From: Plantago major
Lineage: Eukaryota; Streptophyta; Magnoliopsida; Lamiales; Plantaginaceae
Direction of reading: 5' to 3'
Assembly (NCBI GenBank): GCA_026545765.1
Contig: CM048841.1
Coordinates: 98,971,352 to 99,035,351 of the forward strand
Length of the DNA stretch: 64,000 nt
Shown one piece after another: positions 1 to 12,824 of this stretch. The translations under genes and the position numbers were made by a program. Positions within the stretch are counted from its first letter, which is position 1; every line of letters starts with the position of its first letter. The notes beneath the pieces were generated by a model, which was not told the origin of the DNA, did not search any database, and saw nothing but the letters and a program-made list of their open reading frames with translations.

Positions 1-1340
1 CAAAATGACTTCGTTTTATACCGTCACATTGGCATTGCCTCTGACACATCATAATTTAAAGTCAAATATGATGTCGGGTATGTAAGCATGTATCTTGGTG
101 CATATATTGAGGTGAATATTAAAAATTCGTAACTGTGAAGTTATTTCTCATGAAGATTGATGTGGACTGTGGAGATAGTAAGTACATAGAGAGCTAGTTT
201 TAGAGAGAGATGTGTAAATTTTAACATGGCATGTTACATAACCAAGTTGCTGCTTGGTTTCTGAATAAATGCATCATGTCAACATGTTTGGTGTTATATA
301 CAATCTCATTTTTCTGTTAAGTCAATGGCACATGCCATTGCAAATAAATATGTAATCCTGGTCCCTATTGCACAGAAGCCATCAAGCGACAGGAATTCTA
401 TAAACTATATCTCACACCAATTCAATACACAATGGATGCATGAAACATCTTACTTATATTTCTTCAATCAATGTTAAATCTCAAACCAGAAATGAAAATC
501 CAGGTTCATCTATGAACTCAACCAGTTCAAATTAATGTTTAGCTGGAACGCTTTGTAAAAGCATTTTCTTGGGTAAATCTGAAACCACTATGTCTGGATA
601 TTGGTCCTTTTGCTCTTGAACCGTTTCTCTGCCTTGGGGATGACCGATCACAATTCTCACGCCTGCAGTGAGTCAGACAGTTGGGCATGAAGGAGCACAA
701 GAGTTTATCCCTCACGAATAGTTGCATCTATCCTAGTCCTAGGGACGTAGACTACGTTTAGCCTGATGTTATGATCTAGGTTATATGTTACACAAGCTTA
801 ATAGTGTAACATATGAAGGAGACAACCTGTTGTCCACATAGATTTCTTAGAATCTCATGTCATTCATGAAATGTCATGTCTAAGGGGGGGAAAAGGTTCC
901 GTTTGCTTGTCTTTATCTTAATTTTTCACCAATAAAAGCAAAAAACATTGTTGTGAAGGGAAGAAATTTAGCTATAAAGGGAATAAAACCCCTTCAGGTG
1001 CCTGCTTCTCAACCGGACAGCCCCCTCTATGTTTGCTTGTTTCATTTGTCAGTGTCTTTCATATACTTGTGCAAACTAAGATGAGATAGAAGGAAAAACA
1101 ACCCAAACTGTCAGAAAAATGGTGTGCAAACTGAAGTCAGGCAGTCATATTAGCCACTCTATCATTGACAATAACACAGACCAAATTTCTGGTACAAGAA
1201 GAGCTGATGAAGCTCACAAAGGGTTTCAAGGCATGTGACTTGCACTGTTGCTTCAAAAAAATTGCAACTGCTCAATCCATGGGGGGCACCAACATGCCCA
1301 CCAAAATGAGAACTTAGAGAAGTAGAGGCACTTTGTGAGG

Positions 1341-1734
1341 GATCCAATTGGCTATAGAGAGCGTGCATATCTGCTTGCAATGCAAGGCGTTGGGGGTGAA
1401 TCCTCCCACCAAGGTGAGCAATTAGAGGAGACGGAGCACGATCCAATTGACTATAGAAAGCGTGCACATCTTAGTGAAATCATGTTGAATCTCCTGGAGC
1501 TGGAGATAGCAAAACCAGGTCCTCGATCAGAGTGCAACCTCAAAAATAGTAAATTGTGAGTGTGGCAGCATGAATGGCTATGGAACCAATTGGCTACAGA
1601 AAGTGTGCATATCTTAGTGAAATGCAAGTGAGCATGCTGAATCCCTGGAGCTGGAGGCAGCAGCACCCAAGTCCTCTATCAGAATGCAACCTCAAAAATA
1701 GTAAATTGCAAGTGTGACAACATGAATGGCTCAT
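1341..1734. repeat. Degenerate tandem repeat, three units
   Basis: Three similar units begin near 1341, 1440 and 1583. Each opens with a GA(T/A)CCAATTG-type block followed by CTAYAGA and a GCGTGCAYATCT-like block. The second and third units stay alike over about 140 bp, sharing a block ending in CCTCAAAAATAGTAAATTG (1540-1560 and 1690-1710). The first unit matches over only about 35 bp before diverging. No coding function is evident. It may be a locally duplicated fragment of a transposon or gene. Confidence 0.6.
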
Positions 1735-1812
1735 GGAAAAAGGTATGCATACCTGTACAACCAATGTTTTGACTTATTGGACCAGTGATTTTTGCAGTTA
1801 GTCTCCGGTCTG

Positions 1813-1907
1813 GTTTTTCATTAACCAATTCTGATAGGTTCTATATTAGTGGTGAAAATAATTCGAAAGTTTTGATGTTTTTCATTAACCAATTCTGATA
1901 GGTTCTA
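1813..1907. repeat. 31-bp exact direct repeat, 64-bp period
   Basis: The same 31 bases, starting GTTTTTCATTAACC, occur at 1813-1843 and again at 1877-1907. This looks like a recent small tandem duplication with a 33-bp spacer. No function is suggested. Confidence 0.75.
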
Positions 1908-2424
1908 ATGAAGAAGGCAAGGATGCCATGAGCTTGGATTTGCGTTTGGACTTGGGTGGCTATGAAGAGAATGTAGGTTTAACTTTAAACTCCAAGTTAT
2001 GCACATAAAGTATCAATTTTATATACTAGTACTATAATTTATCAATGATTCAATTCCACTACTTTATCAACTACTACAACAACTCCATCAAAATCATCTT
2101 TAGCTTATCAGACTATTAATGTCGGCTAGCTTATAAGCAGTCAATTAGCTTATTATCTAATTTCGGAAAACATAGCATATATGCACTAAATGCTCCATTA
2201 AGCATATTGAAACATTCATCAAAAGAGAACAATAAGCAGGAATTGTGAATGCTTTAATTTGTCTATAGGCCTGAGAAATAAATTCAGTTGACCAGTTCAA
2301 AACTACCTGAGGAACACCGCTTGGCAAGTTGAGCAAGAACTTGATCAAGCTCAAATAGAACAGCAAGGAGGAAGTAAAGATATAGTTTGAATAAGACACA
2401 ATAATAATTGATCCAAAAAGACCG

Positions 2425-4998
2425 TTAGTCTTTAGATGCACATCTAGAACATTTGCACTGGAAACCAAATCCATGATACAGAAAACTCTGGCGAGCCTCA
2501 TATTCCATGCTTGCATCAATGTAGCATATTCGGAGTTCTTCCCCTGCAAATACCACACAATTTGTTAAACATCGATGCAGAAGTTCTCGAATGAACTCTG
2601 AAAGAAATACAGTTCTCCACACAAGTTCAACTTTTAGAAGTAAATACAAAATCAACCAGCTTCAACATTTAAATGTTCAAATGTATTTGAAAGAAAAGCA
2701 GCCATGTTTCATGACGTTAGGGCATAACTCACTAAGTGCTAACTCACCAAGTCTTTCACAAATAAATGCTCCATACCACGGGAAAAAATATTTTTAACTT
2801 TTCTAAACGGTTCCATGCACATGCATGCCGAAATATGCCCTTAAAGTACGGTGTGGAAGAAACAGACGGTGGGATTTTTTCAGGTGTTTGTGTGTTGCTG
2901 GTGTCACTTTATTTTAATGGTGAAAAAGAAAATCACGTATTTTAGTTCAGGTTAGGGAGTGTATTTGTAAAGGTGCAACCCCAAGACACTGAGATTGTAT
3001 AAAGCTTACGACTGCATATAAGAGAACAATATATAGCTTTGAACAGATGAAACCTCCGTCTTACGGTACCGTAACCTAGATTTCAGGAAGTACATAAATC
3101 ACCAGTTCTCAACCCACATTCTACCAAAACCCAGTCAATGATGAAGGTGTAATACTATTAAAGTATAAATGGCTAAAGTCAAAAGAAGGGACCTGCTTCA
3201 ATGTCACGGAGAGCATTCACTTTAGCATCCACATTTTCAATCCACACAATATTAACATTAGGGTCTGCAATAGGCATGTAGGTAAATTTCATGAGCCACA
3301 GTATATGTAAACATGGGCCATGCCCACACCTTGAAACAGCACTTTAACTGCTTTGATGCAAGTGTTCCTTATTAACAATAATAGCCAACTAACAAGTATG
3401 ATGAAGCTAAAACTGATTGAACCCAATTGATACTCAATGTATGTAAATGCAAGGACCAAATGCTTTTCTATATGGTTCATAAAGTAAAACGTAAGCATCC
3501 TGCTGCTTGGATATGAGAAACTTTACCACAGTCATGGTTGTATAAGGATGGAAGCAAATAAACAGCATTTCCAACAGCAGCTTCTGCCTCAACTAATGCC
3601 GCTGCTGAGGCAAGCATATCTTCATATGATCCTCCAGCCAATTCAATACGAAAAGCATTAATACGAATCCTAGCCAAAACAGCAGCATACCATTCTTCAG
3701 TCAAAACTAACAAGTCAAGGACACATCTTTCACTCACAGACAATCATTTACTGAACTAACGAATCAGCTGTTCATGGCAAACATAACATAGAAAAAGACG
3801 CTCGTCAAAGTAAAATGTTATGAACTTCTACTGCACCAAGGATACATGCCATCTTCTCGATTTCAACATCTGTCTCTTCGAGAGTACCCCTTAGTAATGC
3901 AACTTCGTTTTTCATCTGAAAATTAGAGAGATGAACGAAGTGAGCAACTCTATGCTAGGCAAAAGATCCTGTAAGTGGCATAGATTATAGGTCTTATAAT
4001 ACTTGCACACTTCCCTCAGCAGACTGGAAAAGGGAAAAAGCAAACTCACACACTTGTATATCCTAACAAATCTACCTAGAGAAATGATTTTAGTTCTAGA
4101 GATCCCATGAATGACTCAAAGAAGAGAAGGTAAGTGCGGGGAGAAAGAAGACAACCTCAGTCACAAAAAAGAGTACTACTAGTTGAAGTGTAGACGGATA
4201 CCTGTGAAATATTTTCAGCCGATGAAATCTCTGGTTGAAGTATGTCAAGAACATCAGGAGAGACAGTTCCAGATATAGCCTGACAAGCCAACCGCTTCAC
4301 AAGCAGAGGATATTTTAGACCCTGCATTCTTTAGAAAGAATATTGAAAAATCAAATGTGATAAGAATCAATGCAATAAAAAGGTCATTGGAAATCTCCTT
4401 ACCGACAGTAGTCATCAAATCTAGACCAATCTGCCTTCTCCTCAACACTTTTGAAACTCTACATGATTGCATATATAAACTTGTAAAGATTGCAGTTAGG
4501 GAACATTGCAGGTGAAATTACTGAAGCGAAATACATAGCAATTAGAAGATACACAAATTAGTAGCAAGGAAAAGTAGTAATTCATAAGCTCGCAAATTTC
4601 CCACAGTAATCAATCCATGGCTTACAGAGAATTGAGCATAATTGAAGTGATTCTAACGCAAGAAACGATCTGACTAATTAGTAGCAAATGTAAACGATCT
4701 GTACCTTAGATCGATCTTCACATTGTTCGCTGCAAAACGACGCACCTGCTTCTGAGCTTCTTCCTAGTCTTTTGAGGCAGAAATAGCAGACACTAGAGAG
4801 ACAAGTGAGTGAAGGATGGGAGACAACAGGTTGAGCTGTGTGGATGACTTCTCCGGCTCCGATTCTCCTTGAAGCAAACACGCCTCGACCGGCAGACTCG
4901 GTGAGTCCGACGTGAATCGGTGGTCGGGACGGTGACGTTTTAGTGTGGACATTTTTCAATCGGGAAGCCCAGCGACAGTGACGGGCTAACAGGGACAT
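2425..4998 (-). CDS. ATXR4: SET-domain protein, ATXR4 (SDG38) homologue
   Basis: Seven exons on the minus strand: 4998-4705, 4458-4403, 4328-4202, 3915-3846, 3706-3527, 3264-3193 and 2543-2425. Phases close at every junction and give 305 residues, close to Arabidopsis ATXR4. The N-terminal part carries GRGVFA and paired cysteines (VCYFC...FCSEQC). The SET core has YNHDC near residues 237-241 and GEELRICYID near 266-275, the methyl-donor and catalytic signatures. The protein ends in a short post-SET-like CKCSRC segment. I chose the ATG at 4998 because ATXR4 homologues begin MSLL; an in-frame ATG at 5067 would add 23 residues. The family is called a putative lysine methyltransferase by homology. 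Substrate and location are not shown by the sequence; the basic N-terminus could be an organelle presequence. Confidence 0.93.
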
Positions 4999-6674
4999 AG
5001 TTGCCAACTGGATCCAAAAAGATGGACATGGGCTTCTGTCTTTATATACACAATATTTTCGGCCCAAGTTGTTAATCTAAACAGGCCTAATGAGTCCACA
5101 TAGGTAGTGACTAGTGACTGGTACTATCAATTTGAAAATATGAATTGTGGTCAATCAATAGTTATTCAAAATTACGTACGCCCCGCCCCAAAATTGATGT
5201 TTGCAGTATTTGTTTTTGCTTATTCTAGTATATATTATTAGAGCTTAATGGTATTATAATCTTCCATGCAACTATTGCCTTATCCGTTGTGCATCATGTC
5301 TTGAGTTTTCAACTTTGTAACTCATGTTACCACCAAGGTTTTTTCCTTCGGTTTTCCTAATATTTTTATATTTTTTAATCTTTTTTATATCGTGTTTCCA
5401 ACTTGATCACGCTTCATTGGACATAGTATGTACCACAACAACTCCCTCCCTCTCGTTAGCCTTTGCTTTAAATATATATGACGAACATGTTAACATAACT
5501 ATGAAATAATTCCCGATCCTCTAATATTAATCTGTTTTTATTAATTAAATTTAAAAATATATATATTTTCTTTTGCAAGAAAAAAGAAGCAAAAGGACTT
5601 GGGTGGTAGGGTTCCGGAAGAAACTAGAGGAGTACAGTATATAGTATGAAAGTCATTCATCCCGAAAAATCAAAATTGGAGACCTATGATGGGACATGTG
5701 CGTGTAGAATGCTGTATTGCTAAAGTAACGCCATATTTATATAATAAAATAATAAAGTAAGTTAATAATTTAATTTTGCAAGAGTAACAATCAATCATAA
5801 TTTTGTTGGGAATTCCGTTAATGTATGTTGTCTTGTCTCCCTATTATATATATTAATTATCCATCTCATCTCATCTCATCCAACTCAACTCTGCAACATA
5901 TGATTGGTCGATCGATTAAAATGAACGTCAGTACTATTACAATAAATCAACCACAACTTTAACCAAGTTTGACTTTCTGTAGTAAAATAATGGAATACTT
6001 CTCCTAGATGAAAAATTATTGCAATTATAGAGTTTAAAAATAAAAGGATTAACGTACGCTTAATTGAAATTGAATAAAACAACACATGAGTAGGTATTAA
6101 TATTTTGGTGATCAACAGGAATTCCACTGGGACCAAATAAATGCTGGTTGAAGTGTTTAATGATATTAATAGGATAAAGTAGATATGCTAGTTGAGTTTG
6201 ATTTTGAAGCTAGCTAGCTAGGTGATGATCACCAAAATATGAGTTGATTTGAGAGAGAGATATATATAGTTGGGTGTAAAATGGTTGTAAATCTTGTCTC
6301 AGTACCATTGAGTAGGTCACTTGGGAAAATCGAACAAGGAAGATATTTATTTCTTCTTGTCTTAGTTGAGATATATAGTACAGTATATGGCATGGATTGT
6401 GGCTGGACCTTGAGTGATGTAAAGTAAGGGCGGCTACTGATATTTCCTTTTCTTAGTCTTTTCACAACTTGGGGGCCATTTTTATTTATTTTCTGTTTAA
6501 TTATTATTTTAAAAATAAAATTTAAATAGGAAACTGCGGCGCATTGGATAAAAATGGGCCCAATGAATTCCAATCAAGCGTGATTGTTTGGGATGAAATA
6601 ACCTGTTGATAAGATAAGATGCACCGTCACATATATACTATACCCCCGTTATTCAATCTGTATATACATTGGAT

Positions 6675-6708
6675 CATTATTATTATTATTATATTATTAT
6701 TATTATAA
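6675..6708. repeat. ATT/TTA microsatellite
   Basis: Imperfect run of ATT units with one break, in a noncoding spacer. Confidence 0.85.
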
Positions 6709-7019
6709 TAGTAACTTGGAAGCAATTATGAAATTATAATAATTAAGTATTAGCAGCACCAGCAGCTAAAATGAATAAATATATATAGATTCTTGAATTC
6801 AGGTAGCGTTAAGTGGTGGAATGAATCCCAGATTATGAAAATCAACGTACTACTACTATAACTATTAACTATACTACGTCGGTGTAAATAATCAACTTCT
6901 TTTCATTAGCGAAACTGGCAAACTGCACATGGCTTCTTTGCCGGATAACAACTATTTTAACTAGCGTTTCGGATAAGCTTCTCCTTTTTCCGATTTCTCC
7001 ATCTCTCAATTTAGTACTC

Positions 7020-7180
7020 ACTCCATTTCAGAGAAATTGTTACATTTTCACTTTGACCGGTCAACTGTTTTCGAGTTTGACTACAAATTACTCATAAACG
7101 ATAATAGTAAATAATTTAATAAAATCATATAATAAAAATTTAATTACTAATGATAATAGTAAATAATTTAATAAATTGTG
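7020..7180. repeat. MITE-like debris with internal direct repeats
   Basis: It begins with ACTCCATTTCAGAGAAATTG and continues with TTGAC-rich sequence typical of Stowaway-like ends (compare 33466 and 52251). A block around AATGATAATAGTAAATAATTTAATAAA occurs twice (about 7098 and 7149). I could not find a matching right terminus, so this is a degraded copy. Confidence 0.45.
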
Positions 7181-7944
7181 TAGTGGTTGCACTATATTGG
7201 AAGTTACTAATGCTAATAGTTTGCTAAAAGTATTACTATTAGGCTAGTGATGATTGCTGTGATTTATAACTTATAATGATGTTTGTATTTGTATAATCTG
7301 AACTCTGATGGAACGACTCTGCTTTGATATTATTTGTAAATAAAAAAAGTATGCTCTTTGTTCAAATAAAAATATTTTTTTGAAAGTTATGAATATTTTA
7401 TATATTATGGTGAAAGAAACATTTGTAAAAAGGCGAGATTATATCTGAAATATCATTTTATTTCATTTTTGTAATCATTTTATGCTATTATAACTTAGAA
7501 TGATGTTTAGTATGCTACGCGTGTTATTGTGTCACCTGGTTACAAATAATGTAATGCATATATGAATGTGAGTAATATTGTTGCTTCTGATAATTGATGA
7601 CCTTTTTTGAGTGGAATTAGGGTTTGAGTTAGTGCAAATTGTTCTTGTTTAATTTAATTGGAGAACATGGAGAAGAAGATTGATGGTCTTTGTCTTTTAA
7701 ATGATGAATTGATTCTGTTGTGGTTGAATTAGGTCTTGGAATTTAATTGGAGAAGATAAGTTGAGTATTTTTAATGATGAATGATTTTGTCAGGGAGGAA
7801 TTAGGGCACGTGATTTAATTAAAGAATACATGTTGATTTTTTATAATTAGAGTCTAATTTACATATATATTACGATTGAGTACAATTTAACTTAAATTAA
7901 GTATTCAATTGCACAACTACAATAGTTGTCCATTTATATATATA

Positions 7945-7976
7945 CTAGAAATCGCATAACACGCTACGCGTGTTAT
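7945..7976 (-). mobile_element. Helitron-like 3' terminus
   Basis: Read on the minus strand, a perfect 9-bp stem with a 3-base loop (7976-7956) is followed 7 bases later by CTAG (7948-7945) and then T. This is the classic Helitron 3' end: a GC-containing hairpin, a short spacer, CTRR, and a host T. The element body would lie at higher coordinates, but I could not find a 5' TC terminus or any helicase coding. It is therefore probably a non-autonomous or truncated copy. A related motif (CTACGCGTGTTAT) sits at 7515-7527. Confidence 0.6.
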
Positions 7977-8566
7977 AACCGTGTTATATTTAAACGTTTT
8001 CTTGCTTTATCCAACATTTTTTATTTTCAAACTTTACATAAAAGTTTAACATAGTCGGAACTCGGAAGGATAGTTGGTCATGCTTATGAAACTTTAACCT
8101 TATAGAAGTACTATAAAACAATATTTTACTATATAGTAATCAGGTTCAGTAACAATAGTCATGCATGTAAAGTTAATGAAGTCTTAGTTCACCCTATAGT
8201 ACTACTGGAGACACCCTATAGTACTACTGGAGACTAGAGTAGTAAAGATTGGGCAACAATTCAAAGCCTTGAATTTATACAGTTTATGCATAAAGCTTAC
8301 TCCCCTATTAAAACTGAGGTGAATATGACTAACAGTTCATGTTACTTCAACCCGTCGTTTGACCTAATACTTGAATTGGGGTCACTAATACATAAGAAGG
8401 GCTGGTAGGTGGAACTTGGAAGTGTCAGGCTATGGCACCAAGCTGCTCAGACTCAGACTGTATATATGTATGTCTTCGTCACTCTAAGTTTCATAGAAAT
8501 GACAACAGTCAATTATTTAACTTAAAGTGAGAGGAGGCAAATTCTTGCCACGTCAATTCTGCGAGT

Positions 8567-8796
8567 AAGTCTCATAAGAGACAGTCTGTAGATAATTTAT
8601 CTAGAAACGGGTTTATAATGTCAAGAAAATCATCGATGTTATTAATCAAAACACCTATATTTTAACGCTTTTTCATATTACAACAATACTTATTTCACTA
8701 ATTGCATAGACGTTTTGATTAATACAATGGATGTTTTTATTTATAACATAAACCGTCTCTACATAAGTTATCAAGAGACCGTCTCCCATGAGACTT
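8567..8796. mobile_element. MITE, 230 bp, terminal inverted repeats
   Basis: The left end at 8567-8589 (AAGTCTCATAAGAGACAG...) is the imperfect inverse of the right end at 8774-8796, with a few mismatches in 23 bases. The interior is AT-rich and has no coding capacity. A related motif (GGCCGTCTCACATGG) recurs near 61201. This fits a non-autonomous DNA transposon; I cannot assign the superfamily. Confidence 0.65.
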
Positions 8797-9179
8797 TGTG
8801 CAATTCTACAACACATTTAGCCAAATAAAACTCCCAACTTTACATTGTGAAGGGAGAATCTTCAGCCACGTTAACACTGGAAAAGCGCAAAACAGGAAGC
8901 CTGCGTAATTGAAGTAGTGTAGTGTGTTGGAAAACAATATCACAAGGCATACTCTCATAGTCCAATACCTCTTCTATTCACCAAGACAAATGCTTATTCA
9001 GCTCAGACCATAAAAATAGTAGTAGACACAGATCCTTAATACATTAAGTTGTTCAATTGAGTGAGACTGCATCTAATATCACTGAGGTAACATGACATCA
9101 CATCACTATAAAAACATAGTAACTCCACTCATAAAACATAGTGTTTAAGAATATATAAAATTGAAGTTGAGGTTTAAGG

Positions 9180-9990
9180 TTTATACAAACATATTTCGGG
9201 GCCAGGTCCATCACCATCAGAGTCGAGGGAATCGAATCGACCAGACATTCGTGCATTGCGCTCAGCTTCAGCAGATACTTCATCACTAAAGCCATGACCC
9301 TTGGTCTTCTTACATGCAGACGATGAGGTAATTGCGGACTTGCGCCAAAGAGCAGCAGCAACCAGTCGATAATCTCCTCGAGAAGTGAAGACAACTGAAG
9401 TATGTACCTTGCCCCATTTCCAATGAATCAGCATTGGACAGTTACGCCAGGAAGGATGTTCTGTAATGGGATTTGTACTCTCTTACATGCCAAAACCAAT
9501 CAAGCATCATATCTAGCAATTTTCCACATACCTGCAGACAATTACGGGAAATTAAGGCGTCAACATTGATCTTATTTGCCCAGGAACTGGAGGAACCCAT
9601 GAGTTTTCAGAATCAGATTGACGAGGGGCGGAAAAATGCTTCCGTGCTTCTATGTATCTGATGAGCAGGTCTTGATCATATTTTATAGAATCTGCAGGAG
9701 CAAACAAAGAATCACCATGTTCAGTACGATTTATATTCGACCAAAGGCTGAAACAGTAAGTAACAAAACAGCCAAAATCATCCCGTGATAGCTTAGGTTG
9801 TACCTGTTTATACCAATCCCAAATTGATTCAGCATTAGTATGAGTAACAAAAATACACAAATATGTAATGGCATTTGGTAAACTAATGAATAGTAGTTTT
9901 AGCCGTTGCACTGCAAACAGGACAATAAGACTCGGGGATATCTATACACAAAATTTTAGGAAACTGGGAGGGCATTTCGGAGAAGTCATC
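9180..9990 (-). mobile_element. Decayed LINE relic: zf-RVT to RNase H region
   Basis: On the minus strand, about 9985-9905 reads as a broken zf-RVT zinc-binding end (CPVC, then H-x-FTKC with a stop inside). Next comes SIWDWYKQVQPKL and a region typical of plant LINE pol proteins (9830-9600). A WVPPVPGQ block near 9590-9570 is followed, one base out of frame, by KINVDAL, which is the start of a plant LINE RNase H domain. The later HTSVVFTSRGDYRLVAAAL (9400-9340) continues that domain. Frameshift and stop show it is dead. The 5' three-quarters of the element is missing. Only RNase H and zf-RVT traces are identifiable, so the exact LINE clade is open. Confidence 0.6.
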
Positions 9991-11639
9991 AAGCAAAAAC
10001 ATTGATCTTATTTGGAATATTTAGGCTCCAAACAAAATCCTAGTTCCTGACCTCAACGCTACTACTGCTACCATGTATCCTAAGTTCAACATCTTCTACC
10101 AAACAATGCCAATGGGGTCTGTAAAATAAGTTCAACATCTTCTACCCAAAAGAAAGCATTTACCAACTCCATATCCCAAGATTGAAGTAGACTGATCAAT
10201 AAAATTTGCGGCAAGCAGTTTACTTTCATTATGGGTTGATGGGTTGTCATGTTCCCATCCATGGATCAACGTTTATAATATAAAATACTCTAATAACAAT
10301 TTCTACCCAACACTTGTATTATCCTTCAATTACATACCAGGCATAATTAGTTTCTTGACTTAGCTTCAAATGGAAAATTAGAACTAATGGGTACTTATTT
10401 CACACAATCGAAAGATGCATCCACTCAATCATAAAAACTATAATCTTAAACTACCAAGAAAGAAGATCTTATCAACTCAACTACAAATAAAAAGTCCGTA
10501 ATCTCCAATCCCAATAACCCCAATTTTCCCTGTATCACACCAATTCACCAAATCATAGTGAATCACTCACCAAATTGCAGATCTAAGAACACCTATATTC
10601 GCACAAAAACCAGCACCGAGCAGTCGATTAAAAAAAGAAGCATGAAAAAAAGAACGCACCTCTCAGAATTTTCGCAACAGGAATCTTTAGCCTGATTTTC
10701 AATTTCAAACAGATCGGTCCACAAGGCTATAGGCAGCTGAGTGAAAATGAAGAGAGCCTGTATCTAAATTAAGCCCACTCATCCATGCCTCCACCACTCC
10801 AGTCTCCTTACTGCTACCACTCAGCTGAAGCCGAGGGCTCGGAGAAGGAAGGAGCTGCATCAATACTGTACGAACCATATCTAACCCTATTGAAACCTCC
10901 ATTGCTAGCTTACCTCCAGTCTGGCTCCAACTTATTTCGCAAACGGCCGATCAATTCATCGATTTAGTCGAAAACCGCCCTCTACTCGATCCACCGTTAG
11001 AGTCGACCTTATACTTCTTCTTGACCGTATCGATCCGATTCTTGCACTGAATCTCACTTTTAGGCGTTTAGGTATAAGACGGAAAAGGGAATGGGGTGAA
11101 TCACCAGATCTAATTAATTGAGAAAAAAATGGAAAGAGAAGATAATGATCTCGGAAGTCTATCGCTAGAATGTTTCTTCACGCGCCCATATGTGAGTCTG
11201 GGCTTTTCTTTTCATTTTAGTGTGATTTGTACTGTTTTTGGCGAAATTGAGTAAAAATGAGAGATAAAATTGATTTTCCCACTTGACTTCTATTGGGTTA
11301 TATCATTACTTTGAATATATAATGGAGTATATAATTTTTTGAAAATTAAGAATAAGAGTATGGAGACAAATAGTTTTAAAGAGATTGAAAAGGAATATGG
11401 AATATAGTATTATCAAGAAAATAGAGGACGAGTGAGTCATGGACCTGGTCGAGTTTGATATTGATCTTATCCTACGAGAAGAAGAAAAGTGGAATAAAAA
11501 GAACAACTTCAACTGTTTGGAAGAGATAAATTAATTAATGCCCCTAGTATTTCTGTCTGTCTTCTATCTTGCATTCTGGCTGCATGATTAATGACACACA
11601 GTTACACAGAGTAATATCTCTCCCTCACTCTAAAGTTAA

Positions 11640-11862
11640 GTTAAACTATGTGTTTTTATCCGAAAATTTATTAATTTTAGTTCAGTTCAAATTCATTCAG
11701 TTCAATTTAGTTCAATTCTGCTCAGTTGTTTTTTATACTACAATTCAGTTTAGTTTAGATCTGTTCAATTCTGTTTAGACGAAGAGAACATCACTTTTCT
11801 CCTCATCTGAACATAACTGAATTGAAATTAATGAATTTTCAGATGAAAAGAACAGAGCCTAA
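11640..11862. mobile_element. Fragment of the GAACAGAGCC-ended repeat family
   Basis: Subterminal direct motifs (TTCAGTTCA, TTCAATTTAG and variants, 11675-11780) lead to an end at 11840-11862 reading CAGATGAAAAGAACAGAGCC. The same terminus occurs at 51601-51626 and 58984-59007, and in inverted form at 24597-24621. I cannot identify the left end of this copy. Confidence 0.55.
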
Positions 11863-12766
11863 TACTCTTAATAAATTTACCATAGTTATAAAAGTTCATG
11901 GCCCAACTTGTATATATAAACTCTTTCAGTAAATAACTATATTTATGAAGAAACTCTTTACAATAATAGTTTCTTTTAGTTTTTTCCGGATCCTATATTG
12001 TTCTAATGTATCTTCAAATTGTCAATTGTACTATAGGTGTTGCCAACTCTAATCTAATCACTTTAAGTGTTCAAGCCTAAACAGGATAGAGGATACACAT
12101 ATACACAAGCCCACTTGATTCATCAACTAATTAACACAACTTGGTTGACCTAGCTCCAAAAACAACTTGTGCAATTGGTATCATCTTTTCATGGGAGACT
12201 TGTTTAATATATCAAATATTCAAATACCTTGAGCGGATTTAGAGTTGTGTTTTGTAAAAAGGAACATAATTTTGTACCAAAATCAAACATGTCAAAGTTG
12301 GATTCTGAACTTTTTAATTAGAATACGTGACAATCCTTGTTTGAGTCCAAGTAGATTCCAAATTAGAAGAGAGATCATCTTCTCAGTTCTTAGTATAGTA
12401 ACATTTAATTTGCAATGTAAAAAGGGAAAAAAATTGAAAAAAAGCAACATATCCGATTCTCATTGAATAGTAGGCAATAAGAACTCCATACTAAAGTTCC
12501 AAATTAATTTTCCATGTCAACTTTACTTGATCTCATCACCATTCACATGCTTGATAGCATGGAGTTTTCCATATGAAGATGGAAGCCAATTCTAATTAAT
12601 ACTTAAAATTAAAATTCATTGATTTGGCAAAATCCCAAATGGGCTATTCTATCCTTCAAAGTGACAACCCACATGGTCATGTCCCTTCCATTCCCCCAAT
12701 AAAAATTCTTAAAAAGTTGTAGCTTTCAAGAAAATCATTTATTAATTGTGCTGAAATCCAAAAGTC

Positions 12767-12775
12767 GCCACGTGT
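12767..12775 (+). promoter_or_regulatory. G-box / ABRE-like element
   Basis: GCCACGTGT contains CACGTG (12769-12774), the core bound by plant bZIP and bHLH factors. It lies about 45 bp upstream of the F-box gene's TATA box. This position suits a real element and suggests light- or ABA-linked control, which is an inference. Confidence 0.5.
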
Positions 12776-12812
12776 CCCCCATGATTTTCTTCCTTACTTC
12801 AGGTTCAGGTCA

Positions 12813-12824
12813 CTATATATAAAT
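12813..12824 (+). promoter_or_regulatory. TATA box of the F-box/kelch gene
   Basis: CTATATATAAAT lies about 150 bp upstream of the start codon at 12964, leaving room for a 5' UTR of roughly 110-120 bases. Confidence 0.6.

Larger units (their letters stand above)
1..2424. other. Noncoding spacer left of the ATXR4-type gene
   Basis: I see no convincing gene here. Open frames are short, overlap on both strands and resemble no family I know. The stretch holds a degenerate tandem repeat (1341-1734) and an exact 31-bp direct repeat (1813-1843 and 1877-1907), listed separately. The right end includes the 3' flank of the minus-strand SET-domain gene, so part of about 2100-2424 may be its 3' UTR. Confidence 0.6.
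4999..9179. other. Repeat-rich noncoding spacer
   Basis: No supportable gene. The first part is the promoter side of the minus-strand ATXR4-type gene, with a GGCCCA element at about 5060. The rest holds an ATT/TTA microsatellite (6675-6708), MITE-like debris around 7020-7180, a Helitron terminus (7945-7976), an MITE (8567-8796) and AT-rich single-copy-looking DNA. A perfect 15-bp inverted repeat (6101-6115 and 6226-6240) encloses about 110 bp and may mark another small foldback element. Confidence 0.6.

Noticed and set aside
7098..7180. CRISPR-like or regular array from repeated AATAGTAAATAATTTAATAAA
   Set aside because: Only two units in AT-rich DNA with no regular spacing; part of degraded MITE sequence in a plant genome.
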